Source: Endomychus coccineus
Lineage: Eukaryota; Arthropoda; Insecta; Coleoptera; Endomychidae
DNA length: 64,000 nt
Assembly (NCBI GenBank): GCA_958510875.1
Contig: OY294068.1
Location: 84,979,043 to 85,043,042, forward strand
Direction: 5' to 3'
The notes beneath the pieces are model-generated. The model saw only the letters and a program-made list of their open reading frames with translations. It was not told the origin of the DNA and made no database searches. The position numbers and the translations under genes were made by a program. This document shows, piece after piece, positions 32,590 to 44,207 of this stretch (position 1 is the first letter of the stretch; each line of letters begins with the position of its first letter).

Positions 32590-33600
32590 GGCTGAACCGA
32601 TTTGAATGAATTTTTTTGTATGCATTTGGGTGGTGCCCTGGATGGTTTAGATTCACAAATCAGCCCGGCAGATGCCGCTGCAGTTGGTATCTAGGTTATT
32701 TATCTAGATCGCTGGACCGATTCGGAAGAATTTTTTTGTATGCGTATGGGTGGCGCCCTGGATGGTTTAGATTCACAAATCAACCCGGCAGATGGCGCTG
32801 CAGTCGGTATCTAGGTTGTTTATCTATATAGCTGGACCGATTCGAATGAATTTTTTTTTATGCGTTTGAGTGGCGCCCTGGATGGTTCAGATTCACAAAT
32901 CAGCCTGGCAGATGGCGCTGCAGTCGGTATCTAGGTTATTTATCTATATTGCTGAACCGATTAGGATGATTTTCTTTGTATGCGTTTGGGTGGCGCCCTG
33001 GATGATTTAGATTCATAAATCAACCCGGCAGATGGCGCTGCAGTCGGTATCTAGGTTATTATCTATATAGCTGGACCGATTAGGATGAATTTTTTTTTAC
33101 GCGTTTGGGTGGCGCCCTGGATGGTTTAGATTCACAAATCAGCCTGGCAGATGGCGCTGCAGTCGGTATCTAGGTTATTCATCCATATTGCTGGACCGAT
33201 TTGAATGATTTTTTTTGTATGCGTTTGGGTGGTACCCTGGATGTTTCAGATCAACAAATCAGCCCGGCAGATGGCGCTGCGGTTGGTATCCAGGTTATTT
33301 ATCTATATAGCTGAACCGATTTGGATGAATTTTTTTGTATGCGTTTGAGTGGCGCCCTGGATGGTTCAGATTCACAAATCAGCCCGGCAGATGACGCTGC
33401 AGTCGGTATCTGGGTTATTTATCTATATAGCTGGACCGATTAGAATGAAGTTTTTTGTGTGCGTTTGGGTGGCGCTCTGGATGGTTTAGATTCACACATC
33501 AGCCCGGCAGATGATGGCGCTGCAGTCGGTATCTAGGTTATTCATCTATACCGCAACTAAACGGCTGGATCGACTTCAATAAATTGTTATGTATGCATTT
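32590..33600 (+). repeat. 120-bp tandem satellite, 8 units plus a partial ninth
   Basis: Units start at 32591, 32711, 32831, 32951, 33070, 33190, 33310 and 33430, with a partial at 33563. Each begins GCTGRACCGATT, then a T-run, TATGCGTTTGGGTGGCGCCC, a GATTCACAAATCA block and GATGGCGCTGCAGTCGG. The last full unit has a 3-base insertion (GATGATGGCG). Units are similar but not identical, so the array is not recent. The GCTGAACCGATT motif is familiar from Helitron-type insect repeats. Confidence 0.95.
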
Positions 33601-33908
33601 ATTCATTCATTCATTCCATTCATTCTGTGTATGTATTCATTCAATGCATTTAATTTTTTTGTCCCCTGCGTTCTGATATTACATGTATCGCATTTACGTG
33701 AATATTGAGTGTATTATATTCAGATATAATTTACGTGCATAGGATTTCTTTTATTTTTCAATATTTTAATTTGAGTGTATTATATTAAGTGTGTTTCGTT
33801 ATTTTGACATTTCAATTTTTTTGTACGGTGTCTTTTTATATTTCAGGTGTCCCATTTCAATTAATATTGAGTGTATTATATTCACATATAAGTTACGTAC
33901 ATAAAACA

Positions 33909-34037
33909 ATGCCACGTCCTCGTGGACGAGGAGGAAATATTCGTCGACAGACTCGGAATTCACAATTGGTCCAGAACCGTCGTGCAGGACAACGTCTGTC
34001 GGGTCCGCTAGTAATTATTATATATTTTGATATTTGA
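33909..34037 (+). pseudogene. Helitron-like replication protein, N-terminal fragment
   Basis: ATG at 33909 opens MPRPRGRGGNIRRQTRNSQL, then VQNRRAGQRL. This Arg-rich opening (MPRxR...RxTRNxxxxxxRR) resembles the N-terminus of insect Helitron Rep/helicase proteins. Helitron proteins are over a thousand residues, and here similarity ends within about 35 codons, followed by unrelated sequence from about 34015. Either the element is severely truncated or the resemblance is to a short basic leader only. The satellite array 300 bp upstream fits a Helitron 5' region. Confidence 0.5.
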
Positions 34038-34989
34038 AATTCCTCGTTTCATCAAGTTATTTCTGCTCCATCTTCAAATGAGCTAAGTTCTAACCAAGTA
34101 TCAATTGAAATTGAAGCCTAGAATTTCGATACTGTTTTCTGCCTAATGGGCCCTGGTTTTACTTCACTGTAGTTACCCTAGGGACTAGGCTATCCATAGA
34201 TAGCATAGGGACAAGCCTTGTGGTGAGGACCCTAGCAGAAGTTCTCAAAAAGGAATAAACCTTCAGAAAATCTGGCGCCCGAGGATTTGAAGTTTAGCGC
34301 AGTAAGCACTTTACCGGAAAGTGACAAGGTACACGTCATAATATAATTAATGAAACCAAAGAAGATAGCCCGCTTTGTCAATCGCTTATATACGTCCGAA
34401 CATGAGATTCTATATGTCCCAGAAGCAATAAGAAATCAAAATGAATAATTGATTGATCATGATGTGCAAATAAAACTTATGGGAAATAGTTAGCAGATTG
34501 ATATATCCTAAGCAATAGCAGAATGTAATAGGAGTGCACTACCGAAAATCAATAGCCCAAACATTGAGCTTAGGCCAAAAAAAGTGTCTGTTTTCGAACA
34601 ATTGAATGTGCTTCGTTGTTTAATTAGAGCGGCTATAACCACAAAAGCATTGAATGCAAATCAGAAAAGTATATATCCAAATTTTGTACATTGTGCAAAT
34701 CATATTGCAACAATAAGACTACATCTAAAATAAATCTTGATGCCTTTGACCCACAACATCCGATATATTCAAAAAACTTGAATATTTTGAAGGAACGTAG
34801 AGATTTTAGATGTTGAACTCATGTATTATAAGGCGAAAGTTGATTTATATTACACTTTATTTATATCATCATTTTATGAATAACTACTTGAACAAATTAG
34901 TGAATGGCATATTTGAAACCAAGATTTGTTTCTCTATCATGGCAACAGAAGAAATATCAAGACTGAGCTCAGACGATCATCTCAAATTC
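34038..34989. other. No recognised gene
   Basis: Mixed-composition sequence; the right half may be the ORF1 or 5' region of element C but I cannot recognise it. Confidence 0.35.
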
Positions 34990-35540
34990 ATTTTTAATAT
35001 TATACACACCAATATTCAAGTCTCAAACAGAATTTAGAAGAATTAGAATTTCCAATGCATCAGTACAAATATATGTTTCATGTTCTGAATCTTTCTCGAT
35101 TAAAGACGAAGACTTATTACAATTGGAAGGTTATAATATATATTAAAATGGAAGCAAAGCAAACAGCAGTGATGGAGTCGTAATCTACATAAGACATGAC
35201 ATTCCCCATGAGTGTTGAGTTATAAGTATTGAAAACTTCGAATTTCTGCGTTTCGAAATATTTTATTTGAAAGATACATTTGTTGTTACAGGTATTTACA
35301 GATCTTACAGTCCCGAACATGATATGAATGGTTTAACAATAATAACTCAAACTCATGCATCTCAAACCATTGTAATTTGAACAATGAAATAACCGTCGGT
35401 GATATGAATAATAACATAACTGCAATTCCGACAATATTGATTAGTTAAATATCATGTCAATCCACGGGCTTGTGTCAGTTATAAATTCTCCCACTAGGAT
35501 ACAAATGGATAGTTATTCATGTTTAGGTGACTTTTATCTC
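34990..35540 (+). pseudogene. Endonuclease of element C (decayed)
   Basis: Broken plus-strand frames show FIFNIIHTNIQVS (equivalent of the HxNIRSL start), then DEDLLQLEGYNIY, SSDGVVIYIRHDI (the GGVxxYI strand), FVVTGIYRS (normally xYRPP) and TVGDMN (GDFN motif). The order and spacing match apurinic-type endonucleases. No frame is longer than about 75 codons. Confidence 0.7.
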
Positions 35541-36481
35541 GAAGGTAAATTCGATTCTACAGGATCATTTTTTTACACCGAGGACATTTCTTACCATTAA
35601 TTTTCTAAGACGTAGCTCAGAAAATAAGGTCGAAAATATAGTCTTTCAAAAACTTAATTTTTTTTTAATTCAAGGACTGTCCTCCAAAAATTTACTGGAA
35701 TCAGTTATTGAATTGTATTTAATGTTAATAAATGCATGGACAAATTTACAAATATTGTAAAATTTCTAATAGATACAAATAAAGAAATGAAAATATTAAA
35801 CACTCATAGTAGGATTCGTAAGTCTTGGATTCGAACTAACTTCTTAAACACATCAATAAAAATAATGAGATGTACAAATATGTGATTAAAGCACCAGGTA
35901 ATCTGAAAATCAAAACAAATGACAACCTGTATAGCAATTATGTACACCGTGGAATAAAAAAAGTTACAATTCAGGTTTTCAAAAAATAGAATAGAAGCAA
36001 GCAATCTCAAGAAAACTTGGCAAGTGGCAGATGCGGGAAGAAAAATGCAAAGAAATTAATAAAATTTTAACAAACAATCAAAATTATTATAATCAGATTC
36101 ATAAGTAGCAAACAATTTCAACTCCTTCTTTAATAATATTGCCAGTAATATAGTCAGCTCATGATAGCTAATGCTAAATACAAACCCAAAAAAAAAACTG
36201 AATGCCTGAATTCATTACATTACGAACCCTGCAACGAGCTAAAAATTCGAAATGAAATGAATATGGTAAAAATCAATCATGCCCCAGGCAAAGATCAAAA
36301 ACATTCCAAAATTTATTCCAAAACCAGGAGAAAAAAATAGCATGGACAACTATAGGCCAATTCCATTAACTCTCTAGAAAAATTAAAACAAATCGAATGA
36401 TCGAATATCTTGTGAACATGAGAGTAAAATCTGGAGTTCAATTTGGTTGTACACCTGGTAAAAAGTTTAATAGCGTCTAAT

Positions 36482-37944
36482 AAGTTATAATAAGTTTATT
36501 TGCAGAAAAGAATACATATAAAGTTTATAATATAAATTGAGATATGTTGCAAGTACTCACGAAAGTATGCGAAAGCATACTTGTGTGTGAGATAAAAACA
36601 TAACAAGTTATATAACAATACCGATAATAATACTAGTAATAACAGATAGTTGTTATTGTTGTATTAATTAAACTCCTAAAATAAGTTTGATAAGTTTAAG
36701 ATAATGATAAGTTTATTTATTGCATTAACAGTGATACATGAAAACTGATGCACAAATGATTATGCTGTAAATTATTAATAATCACACAAGAGATTTGTTA
36801 ATCGCCTGTATGTGATAAAAAAAAATTGAATGATAATGGAAAGTATACTAGAACATATTATATAAAATTAGATGGGTTTTCATGATACAATATAATTATG
36901 ATGTATAATACAATAATACAGTAGAATATAGTATGACATAATTCCATTTAATACTATTTAGTGGCACGGAGTACAGTACAATTCAATACAATGCGATGCA
37001 ACAAATAATATAATAATTTTGACTAAAGTATTTATTCATACTTGAAATATAGTGCAGTTGTTAGGTTGTAGGGTGTGCATAAGATGTAAAATTATGTTGA
37101 AAATCAATGAGGTAGTATTTTGCATTTTCACCAGCTTTGTTATATCATTTTCATAGATACAGGAGTATATACATATATACCCATACACATACATATACAG
37201 ATATGCACACATACATACATATACACATACACATAAATATATAGAATTAACCAATTACGCTTTTTATTACACTTCTATTAGATGATATCCAACAGTGGGT
37301 TTGTTTCTCAAATTTGTAGAAAGAACATCCCTGCCTTACTGTAGTAGGGAGTAAGTTGTAGAGTTCCGATGTATTGTTATCATCTGGATGTGGATATTTT
37401 TTTTGTTTTTAGCATTTTCACTTTTTTACCCGATATGGCTGTCATATCATAACTGTGATCGACTGGTTTGAGCTGAAAAGGGTGCTTTTTTTTTTAATAT
37501 TCCTGATTCTTTGTAGATTTGTTCTGAGCTATATAAAATAGGTTTGTGTAGCATAATTTTCAAAAAGCGCTTTTGCAGTCTTTCCATTTTGATGTAATTA
37601 GAATGACTAAGTGCTCCTCATGCAAGTATTCCATATTGGAGTATTGATTCTACTAGAGTATAATATATATTTTTCAAACACGAAAGCGTGAGTATGTTGC
37701 TAAGTGCTTTGAATTTGTGGATCAAGTGTCTCAATTCCTTATTCAGTTCAACATGTACGTCCCATTTTAGATGTGAGTCAAGTATAGCTCCTAAGTATTT
37801 GAAGTTCGATACTCCTCATCTTCGAATTGAATTTCATTAAAACAAGGTGAATTTTTTATCGGTAAGGGTCTTAGGTAAGTATTTTGTTTTGTTAATTTTA
37901 TAGATAATAGATTGGTATCATACCATTGTTTCATATATTGTAGA
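36482..37944 (-). mobile_element. Non-LTR retrotransposon D, 5'-truncated, inserted in element C
   Basis: The minus strand from about 37920 to 37480 encodes RT C-terminal blocks in short frames: TKQNTYLRPLPIK, then ELRHLIHKFKALSNILT, ESILQYGILA and MERLQKRFLKIMLHKPI. The 3' UTR runs to 36482. Flanking TCTAAT at 36476-36481 and 37945-37950 fits a short target duplication. Catalytic motifs are lost with the 5' truncation. Confidence 0.78.
37155..37245. repeat. (ATACAC/ATACAT)n-like simple repeat
   Basis: A run of ACATA and ATACAC units in the 3' UTR of element D; reads as a Tyr/Cys-rich frame on the minus strand that is not a real protein. Confidence 0.8.
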
Positions 37945-38914
37945 TCTAATGATAGGTGTACATAATGATCTAAGCAACAACACTCCCGTTCGAGCGCTAT
38001 TTCTTGAATTGAAAAAAGTATTCTACACAGTATGTCCTGATAACTTGCAGAAAAAACTAGAAAAAAATGGATTTAGAGGAAATACACTGACTTGGTTCAC
38101 AAGCTATCTATCCAATATGTACCAATAACGAGTGAAACAAGTGCATGTGTTACTTTCATCGTTTATATCAGTGATCTTTTCTCGCAAATAGCATCAAGAT
38201 AGTAGGATACGCAGATGACACGGTTATACATATCAAACGACAATCTTGGGAGGATGTCAAGGTTTAAACAGATTCAAGCCTTCAAATAATTAGAATGTAT
38301 CTTGATCATAATTTACTAAAACTAAAAATTAAAAAAGCAAAATTTTGCTTTTGTTTATACGAAAATTCACAAATAACTTTATACACAACTATGATCACGA
38401 GAATTGCTTTTGTCAGGAGTACATCAACGAAGAACACTCTATTAAATATTCAGTAATAATAGTAGATTGTCACTTGAGATGAGATAAACATATCCATTGT
38501 TTTTAAAAATGCACATCAAGCCCTTGTTCAATAATTACTGACATATAGCGTTCTCATATGGGATGGTACTCACAGAATAGTATCTCTGGAATCTATATTA
38601 GACAAAAGTTAATAATAAAATGTATATCAGATGAACCTACAAAATATCAATCAGAACAAACATTTGAAGATTCTACAGTACTAAAATTAAAAGTAATTGT
38701 AACGTGTAAATTCCACTTTACGGCTTAGGAATGGCCGCTGTAGGACAATCGGTTAACTCCTGTGACGTCAGCTCTGCTAGACCGTATATTCGGTATATTC
38801 TAAGAGTCATGAACCGTATCTATATTCTAAGGTTCTTGGTAGCTCGGTGTCAGTTACCGCTTCACTTTCGAGGGTGTTCTGTGAGACGCCGAAAAGGAAG
38901 AGGAAATGTTACTT

Positions 38915-39160
38915 CTAAACTTTAATATTAACGATACAATTTTCGATTATTCGTGGTTCTGTTCGTTTCGACGGCGTGAGCTTTTTGATTGAAGATTGTG
39001 CGATATGGACGCTTGTGCTAATTAGTTTTAGTTAACCCCTTTTTAACAAAATAAGTCTTCTGATGATGGTCGTGAGACCGAAACGTACGTAAAGACGAAC
39101 ATTTATAACAGAGTGTTAATGTGACCCAATTCCCGAGAATTTTTTATATAATTCATACTG
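38915..39160 (+). mobile_element. Isolated PLE-1 terminal repeat, inverted relative to 11.74-12.0 kb
   Basis: The plus strand matches the reverse complement of about 11745-11990: shared CTTTAATATT, TTCGATTATTCGTGG, CGTTTCGACGGCGTG, TGGACGCTTGTG, the hammerhead and GAGTGTTAATGTGACC. No PLE coding sequence adjoins. The 38700-38915 stretch upstream has no counterpart near PLE-1 and may be the 5' part of the same repeat. Confidence 0.85.
39055..39096 (+). ncRNA. Hammerhead ribozyme motif, second PLE-1 copy
   Basis: Stem I GTCTT (39055-39059), core CTGATGA (39060-39066), an extra T, stem II GGTC-GTGA-GACC (39068-39079), GAAA (39080-39083), CGTACG, TA, and AAGAC (39092-39096), which pairs with the first arm. 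All core and stem positions are identical to 11794-11835, while flanking sequence has diverged. Confidence 0.78.
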
Positions 39161-40390
39161 GGTCAAGAATCTTATTATATTGCATTTGAATAATAAAACG
39201 CTAGTTCCGTAAACGTATTTATTCTGTTCTTAGTTGCCTTCTATAAATAGTCCAATACACAGTTTTCAGAAACTGTTGGTTTGATCTTGCTTTAGGCTTC
39301 AATTGAACCATTATGGACTCAATCTGCTACCCGTACGTAGCATAATTTTTTTTAAATTATGAAATATCTCTCACTATAGACAAAGGATTTTAGTTAATGG
39401 AGTGATTGCTACACTTTCATTTACCCTGTGCGATAAAGAGAGACAAATCTCTAATAATTTGAATGGGGTAATGAACACTTTCATTTTGCGCTACCAGAGG
39501 TACCTACTACAATCTATGTCTTCACAAGGATGTAAATTTTTAGGCAAGTTCGGAAAAACAAGAAATTCGATCGAAATTATATAGCACTTTATAACTAAAC
39601 TAAAAATCTTCCAACATTATGAATCACTATGAAGCTTATATCATCTTTCTACCTGTTAATCAATTAGACACAATCATATTTGTAATTTTTGCAGCACTGC
39701 CGGGTGCAACTAGTACCGAAAAGAATTTATTTCAGTAAATAGGTCAACGGTGGATCTTCGAAAGAACTCGTAGCTTTAAACCCGCTGCGCATCCTAGAAA
39801 GCCTTTCCATAACGATACACTGTTTTTACGGAGATATTTTGAGCCTTTCGAAATGTATCTAAGCCGATGTTAAGATGATATGGTGTGTGTTTTAATGTTC
39901 GTGCGTATGTATTTTCGTGCGTATCTACAGATACAATGTGGTGAGAACTGTATTGTTCTGGGACCCAGTTCCCCTCTTGCTACATGGAGGTAGTGTTCAC
40001 AAACATGTTCAGTTTTTCAAATGAAGGAACTATGATTATTTATTGAAACGTATTGACAAAAGTTATCTGAGATCATGATTATAATAACATCATAACCCTC
40101 AGAGTTGTCCGAAACTCATTTTAAGTTTGGATGACGTTACACTACTTCGTTCAAGTACTTTCTTCTATATTTAAACTACACGAAAGGAAGACCTATAATA
40201 TTCAACAAACATCTTGTAAAGTAGCGGTGGAATGTTGTGTATTGAAAATGGATTTTGGAGCTCCCATAGAATATTTTGTAATCCCCTGTATTAACGTTTT
40301 TTCATAGACAGTCAATTGAATATGTCAAGTTTTGATAAAATCTTCAATTAATTGAAGTTTAGTTTGCATTCTACGCTTCATTAAACCATT
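39161..40390. other. No recognised gene
   Basis: AT-rich, longest frame about 60 codons, no repeat structure seen. Confidence 0.4.
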
Positions 40391-40716
40391 TTTAAAGTAT
40401 TTATTCCGGTAAGTCTCGTAGGCAGAAATTCGGCAGGTCTCGAACTTCACAAGTAAAGGGGTGAGTATCTTGAGCTCGTCTAGTCCGCCTAGCTGGAGGC
40501 TAGGCTAGCTTTTCTTGGTGGAATAACACACGAACTTTCTGATGAACACCAATCATGGAAATAACTATAGGAATGGAGAGATAGCCCATTTTTCTATGAT
40601 GTTTCAGAGAGTTTGTAAGTTTGATATTACCAATCAAACAAATATCTTTCTTCCGTATAGAATCTGAGAGCTTCAGAGTATGTTTGAGAGCTGAACCCCA
40701 AACATGAGAGCAGTCA

Positions 40717-41575
40717 ACATCATCATCATGAGAGGAGGGGGAACTCAGCCCCCTGATGCACTTAGGTCTCTTAATTGGGCACATTGTGCGCCCTGTGGTC
40801 AGAAGCCTATTTTATTCCAGCAGGTTTGTGGTCCGCCAGGAACCCAGAATATTACCAGTGCTGGCTCACATAAGTTCTTCCGGGAGCATTTTCAAGTCTC
40901 CGAAGTGTCGGTGCCTGAGATATGCTAGTGCTGGGCATTCCAACAGGATGTGAGAGACAGTTTCTTCTATCTCTCTGCATTTCCTACATATTGGGTCATC
41001 TGTGATGCCCATGGTGTGAAGATGTTTGTTGAGACGACAGTGACCGGTTAGGATTTCAGTCATCTCTCTGATGTCCCTTCTGTTCAGAGAAAGGAGTTTC
41101 TTCGTGAGCCCAGGCTCTTTGATGAAGAGCTTTGCCTGCCTCATGCGTGGTGATTCTCGCCACGGTTCAGACCACTCTTCATTCAGTTGACCCGGAACGG
41201 CGAGACCCCCTACGCAGTTTGATAGAGCGACCATTGGCTCCGGCCCGATAGGGGCGCTAGCTAGACGACCCTCGCTTGGCCAGAGCCGGCCATTTCGTTC
41301 CCTACAACTCCGCTGTGTCCAGGGACTCAGATGAGTTGAACTTTATTCATCCTAGCTAGTTCAGCCAGTATATCCCTGCATTCTCTGACAAGCCTCGATG
41401 TGACTCTGGGTGATTTGAGAGCTCCCAGAGCCGACCGGCTGTCTGTGCAAATATATATTCGCCTATTCACATAGTTTCTTCGCAGTTTTTCAAAGGCACG
41501 AGTCAGTGTTGCATAGACCTCCGCTCAAAAAACCGTACAGCGCCTACAGTCACAGAGATAGTGATCCTTGGCCTT
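40717..41575 (-). mobile_element. Non-LTR retrotransposon E, copy 1, inserted in element B
   Basis: It interrupts element B. The 10-base flanks TGAGAGCAGT (40707-40716) and TGAGAACAGT (41576-41585) are a target duplication with one mismatch. On the minus strand it is 5'-truncated within RNase H and ends in a short (ATG)n tail at about 40717-40730. Same family as 46866-48231. Confidence 0.88.
40866..41540 (-). pseudogene. RNase H and C-terminal zinc region of element E, copy 1
   Basis: The intact frame 40866-41234 has KKLLSLNRRDIREMTEILTG, HCRLNKHLHTMG, the CRKCREIEETVSHILLEC finger (CxxC, H, C) and LRHRHFGDLK. The RNase H part (41240-41540) is frameshifted, with a short insertion near 41530 relative to copy 2. 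The family combines RT, RNase H and a terminal zinc finger as in RNase H-bearing clades such as I, R1 and LOA. Confidence 0.85.
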
Positions 41576-42420
41576 TGAGAACAGTACTCTAAGACAAGTC
41601 GAATCTGTTTCTGTAGATTATGACGAGCTGCTGAGATTTGAAGTAGCTCTTGACACAAAATAGAAAACCAAGTTCTTATGGAGAGGTTTTCGCATCGTCG
41701 AACTGTCTCTGTATTGCTCCTTCAGCTTCATTGGATGAGAAAACGGTATGAAATATACTATTATCTGCATATGTGTATTTAAGAGTTATATGTCTCTCTA
41801 GATGCATATGTTGAGTGATTGCCGATATTTCTGGCCTCGTGATTAGTTGGTATAAGGTGAGTAAGTTTCCATTCCCAGCATGAAATATTTTTGGCATATT
41901 GCGTTGAGTCCTCAGATTCAAAACAAACGCTTCTCCAAGGAAACGGTGAAAAACGTGCGGAGTCGGCTGAGTTGTGATGATAAACTATGCTTGTGGGGAC
42001 AAGTGGTAGTATTGAGTGATTGTTCAGAGTTTCCCAATGGTGCACGGACTTTTTATCCACAGGAACCTCGATTGTTAGTGAGGAATATATCAAGCGTATT
42101 GGCATAGTCCTAGTAATTATCAGGGATTCGTGGTGGTTCATTAATTAGCTGATGGAGACCCTAGGGGATGGCGTAGGTCTCAGTTTCTCTATTTGTGTCA
42201 TGCGTCTTGTTTGAGAACTTGAGACGAGCGAATTTGTGAACGTTGTGATCCCCCATGATGATAATTTCTGCTGCTGGTCAGTTCTACTGGATGGGGTCAA
42301 GTTTCGCAGAAAGAAATTCGCTATAAGATGGCTCGTTTGCTGATAAAGGCAAGCGGGTAAATTTGTCTGTTTGTGGTTATCAAACCGCTTTACAAACATT
42401 GAATTCCATAGACGTCACAT

Positions 42421-44200
42421 ATACTCAAATTGAGTTAATTACTCTGTGGTATCATGGATGAACACATAGCTTCCAAGAAAGAATTACATACTTTGTTATT
42501 CCATTAAACTAAGGTTGACTATAATAATAATAATATTACCATTGTTTGAAAAATTATTCATTGCCAAGTTAATCGGAAATAATCAAAATTTCCTATTAAC
42601 CGTGAAGCTGTTCCGTTTAAACCAACTAGTGACGATCAATGATATTAAAAAATACTAGTCCAACTCTTATATTATAATACTTTGGATAAATGTTCCAATC
42701 TTGGGAGCTTCGAAGTTATTGCTCGTAAAAGTGAGAATCTTGACATTGTTCAAAATAGTTCTGTTTAATACTAGTTCAATCAATATAAGTTGAATAATCG
42801 TTGATACTGAAATTAATCATATTCTCTTTTGTTTGGGAGTGGATGCTCATGGAAATCGATGTTCATTATCTGTTAGCTGAATCCACTAACCTCGACATTT
42901 TTCTGGGATAGATATAACGTACCTATCATTTTGCACTGTGAACTATCGCAAAAAATGGTGTATTTCTCACTAGTTCGAAATATTCCATTTAGAACTGAAA
43001 TGTGGGCGAAATGAAATATTTCGCAGTTACTCAATTATAGGCAGCTGTTACAATGAAAAATCTTCAAATAAATCTATGGCATTATGTGGCAGTGTATACT
43101 ACAAATTTTTGATTCATCTACTTATTCATTGAGTAGATAACTACTCATTAGTTTTACAAAACGGGTGGTGTGACAATGTGTGTGACATTTTGTGTCTTGT
43201 CAAACTCGTATGAAATATCTTATTTCACTTTCATCTTGTTTCTTCGTAGGCTTTTGGAATCTGTTAGATTCATCTTACAAATTCTTCTTGTCTGCAATAT
43301 CTTAAAGATACTCCAAATTTTATTCTGTATATAGTCTAAGATGCTCTTTTTCCTATATCTTCGCCCTGATCGCTCCATTCAAGTTAGGGTCAAACTTTGA
43401 ACTCAAGCATCAAGGCAACTTTTTTCACTGTGAACTGGATTCAAATGAAAGAAAAGTTCGAGTTACTACATGAATTACTGATTCTCATTATTCTGTGATA
43501 CACTTTTTGCAATAAATATAATATCTAAATTGCAAGAATATTATGAATTCCAATATGCGATCGCCAAAAATATAGAGAATTGGATACAACGTATGTATGC
43601 CTTCACCAGTTTTCCTTACTTTCATTATATTAATAAATGTTTCAAATATTTATGAATAAATATTGCATACTGTTGTTATGAATACAAACTATATTGAATT
43701 GAAATAATATCAAATTCAATAATAAAAAACCCAAATATATCATTTATTCTTCAAATTATGACCGAAACAAGTTATTGAGTATGGATAAGTCAACATCACT
43801 TCACGGTTTATTGAAAATTTATGAAGAAGACGAATCCTGTCATCTCTACTACGAGGAACTATGCTGAGAACTACTAGGGAATTATTGTAATGGTGAACTT
43901 TAGAATTGAGTGTATCACGGAACAGTTGGTGAATACATGAGTGGTTTTAGGAATCCATTTCAAAGCATTCCGCATGAATCAATACCATATCATCATGATA
44001 AGTGTTGTTGAATAAGTATTATTTCTTATTCAACAACAATATTTTACCCAGAAAAGCAGATTGTTGATTCAAAATTGAAACTTTCGCTGACGTACCTAAT
44101 TTCAGTTTCGACATACATGGCCCAAACAGTTCTAGTGTATAGATTTTCATAATATAATCATATATTCATAATATAATCATATATTTTTCTATATTGTGAC
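42421..44200. other. No recognised gene, AT-rich
   Basis: Multiple stops in all frames; no internal repeat recognised. Confidence 0.4.
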
Positions 44201-44207
44201 AATAAAC

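Larger units (their letters stand above)
36230..38690 (+). pseudogene. Reverse transcriptase of element C (interrupted, decayed)
   Basis: Before the insert, 36270-36470 encodes INHAPGKDQ, IPKPGEKNSMDNYRPIPLTL and an FGCTPGKKFNS block (fingers). After it, 37950-38250 encodes VHNDLSNNTPVRALFLELKK (motif A region with normal Asp replaced), VFYTVCPDNL and IVGYADDTVIHIK (YADD motif). The C-terminal connection follows in broken frames to about 38690 (LLKLKIKKAKF, LLTYSVLIWDG). The catalytic Asp of motif A appears to be Glu-Leu-Lys in this copy. Confidence 0.75.
34990..38700 (+). mobile_element. Non-LTR retrotransposon C, split by element D
   Basis: Plus-strand remnants of endonuclease (34990-35540) and RT (36230-36475, then 37945-38690), with a gap filled by element D on the opposite strand. 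Fitting the two RT pieces across the gap gives the normal motif order. The 3' end is cut near 38700 by the PLE-1 terminal repeat region. Confidence 0.75.
40390..42420 (-). mobile_element. Non-LTR retrotransposon B, copy 2, deleted and interrupted
   Basis: The parts 40390-40716 and 41576-42420 match 24480-24790 and other segments of copy 1 (shared GGCAGGTCTCGA, CTTCACGAT-like and AATGGTGCACGG blocks, and PWRSVCFESEDSTQ against PSRSVCFESDDPMQ). About 1.2 kb of RT is missing near 41690-41860 compared with copy 1. Element E is inserted at 40717-41575. Confidence 0.8.

Noticed and set aside
32590..33600. 120-bp periodic repeats as a possible CRISPR
   Set aside because: Units are contiguous, lack unique spacers and are far too long; it is a satellite.
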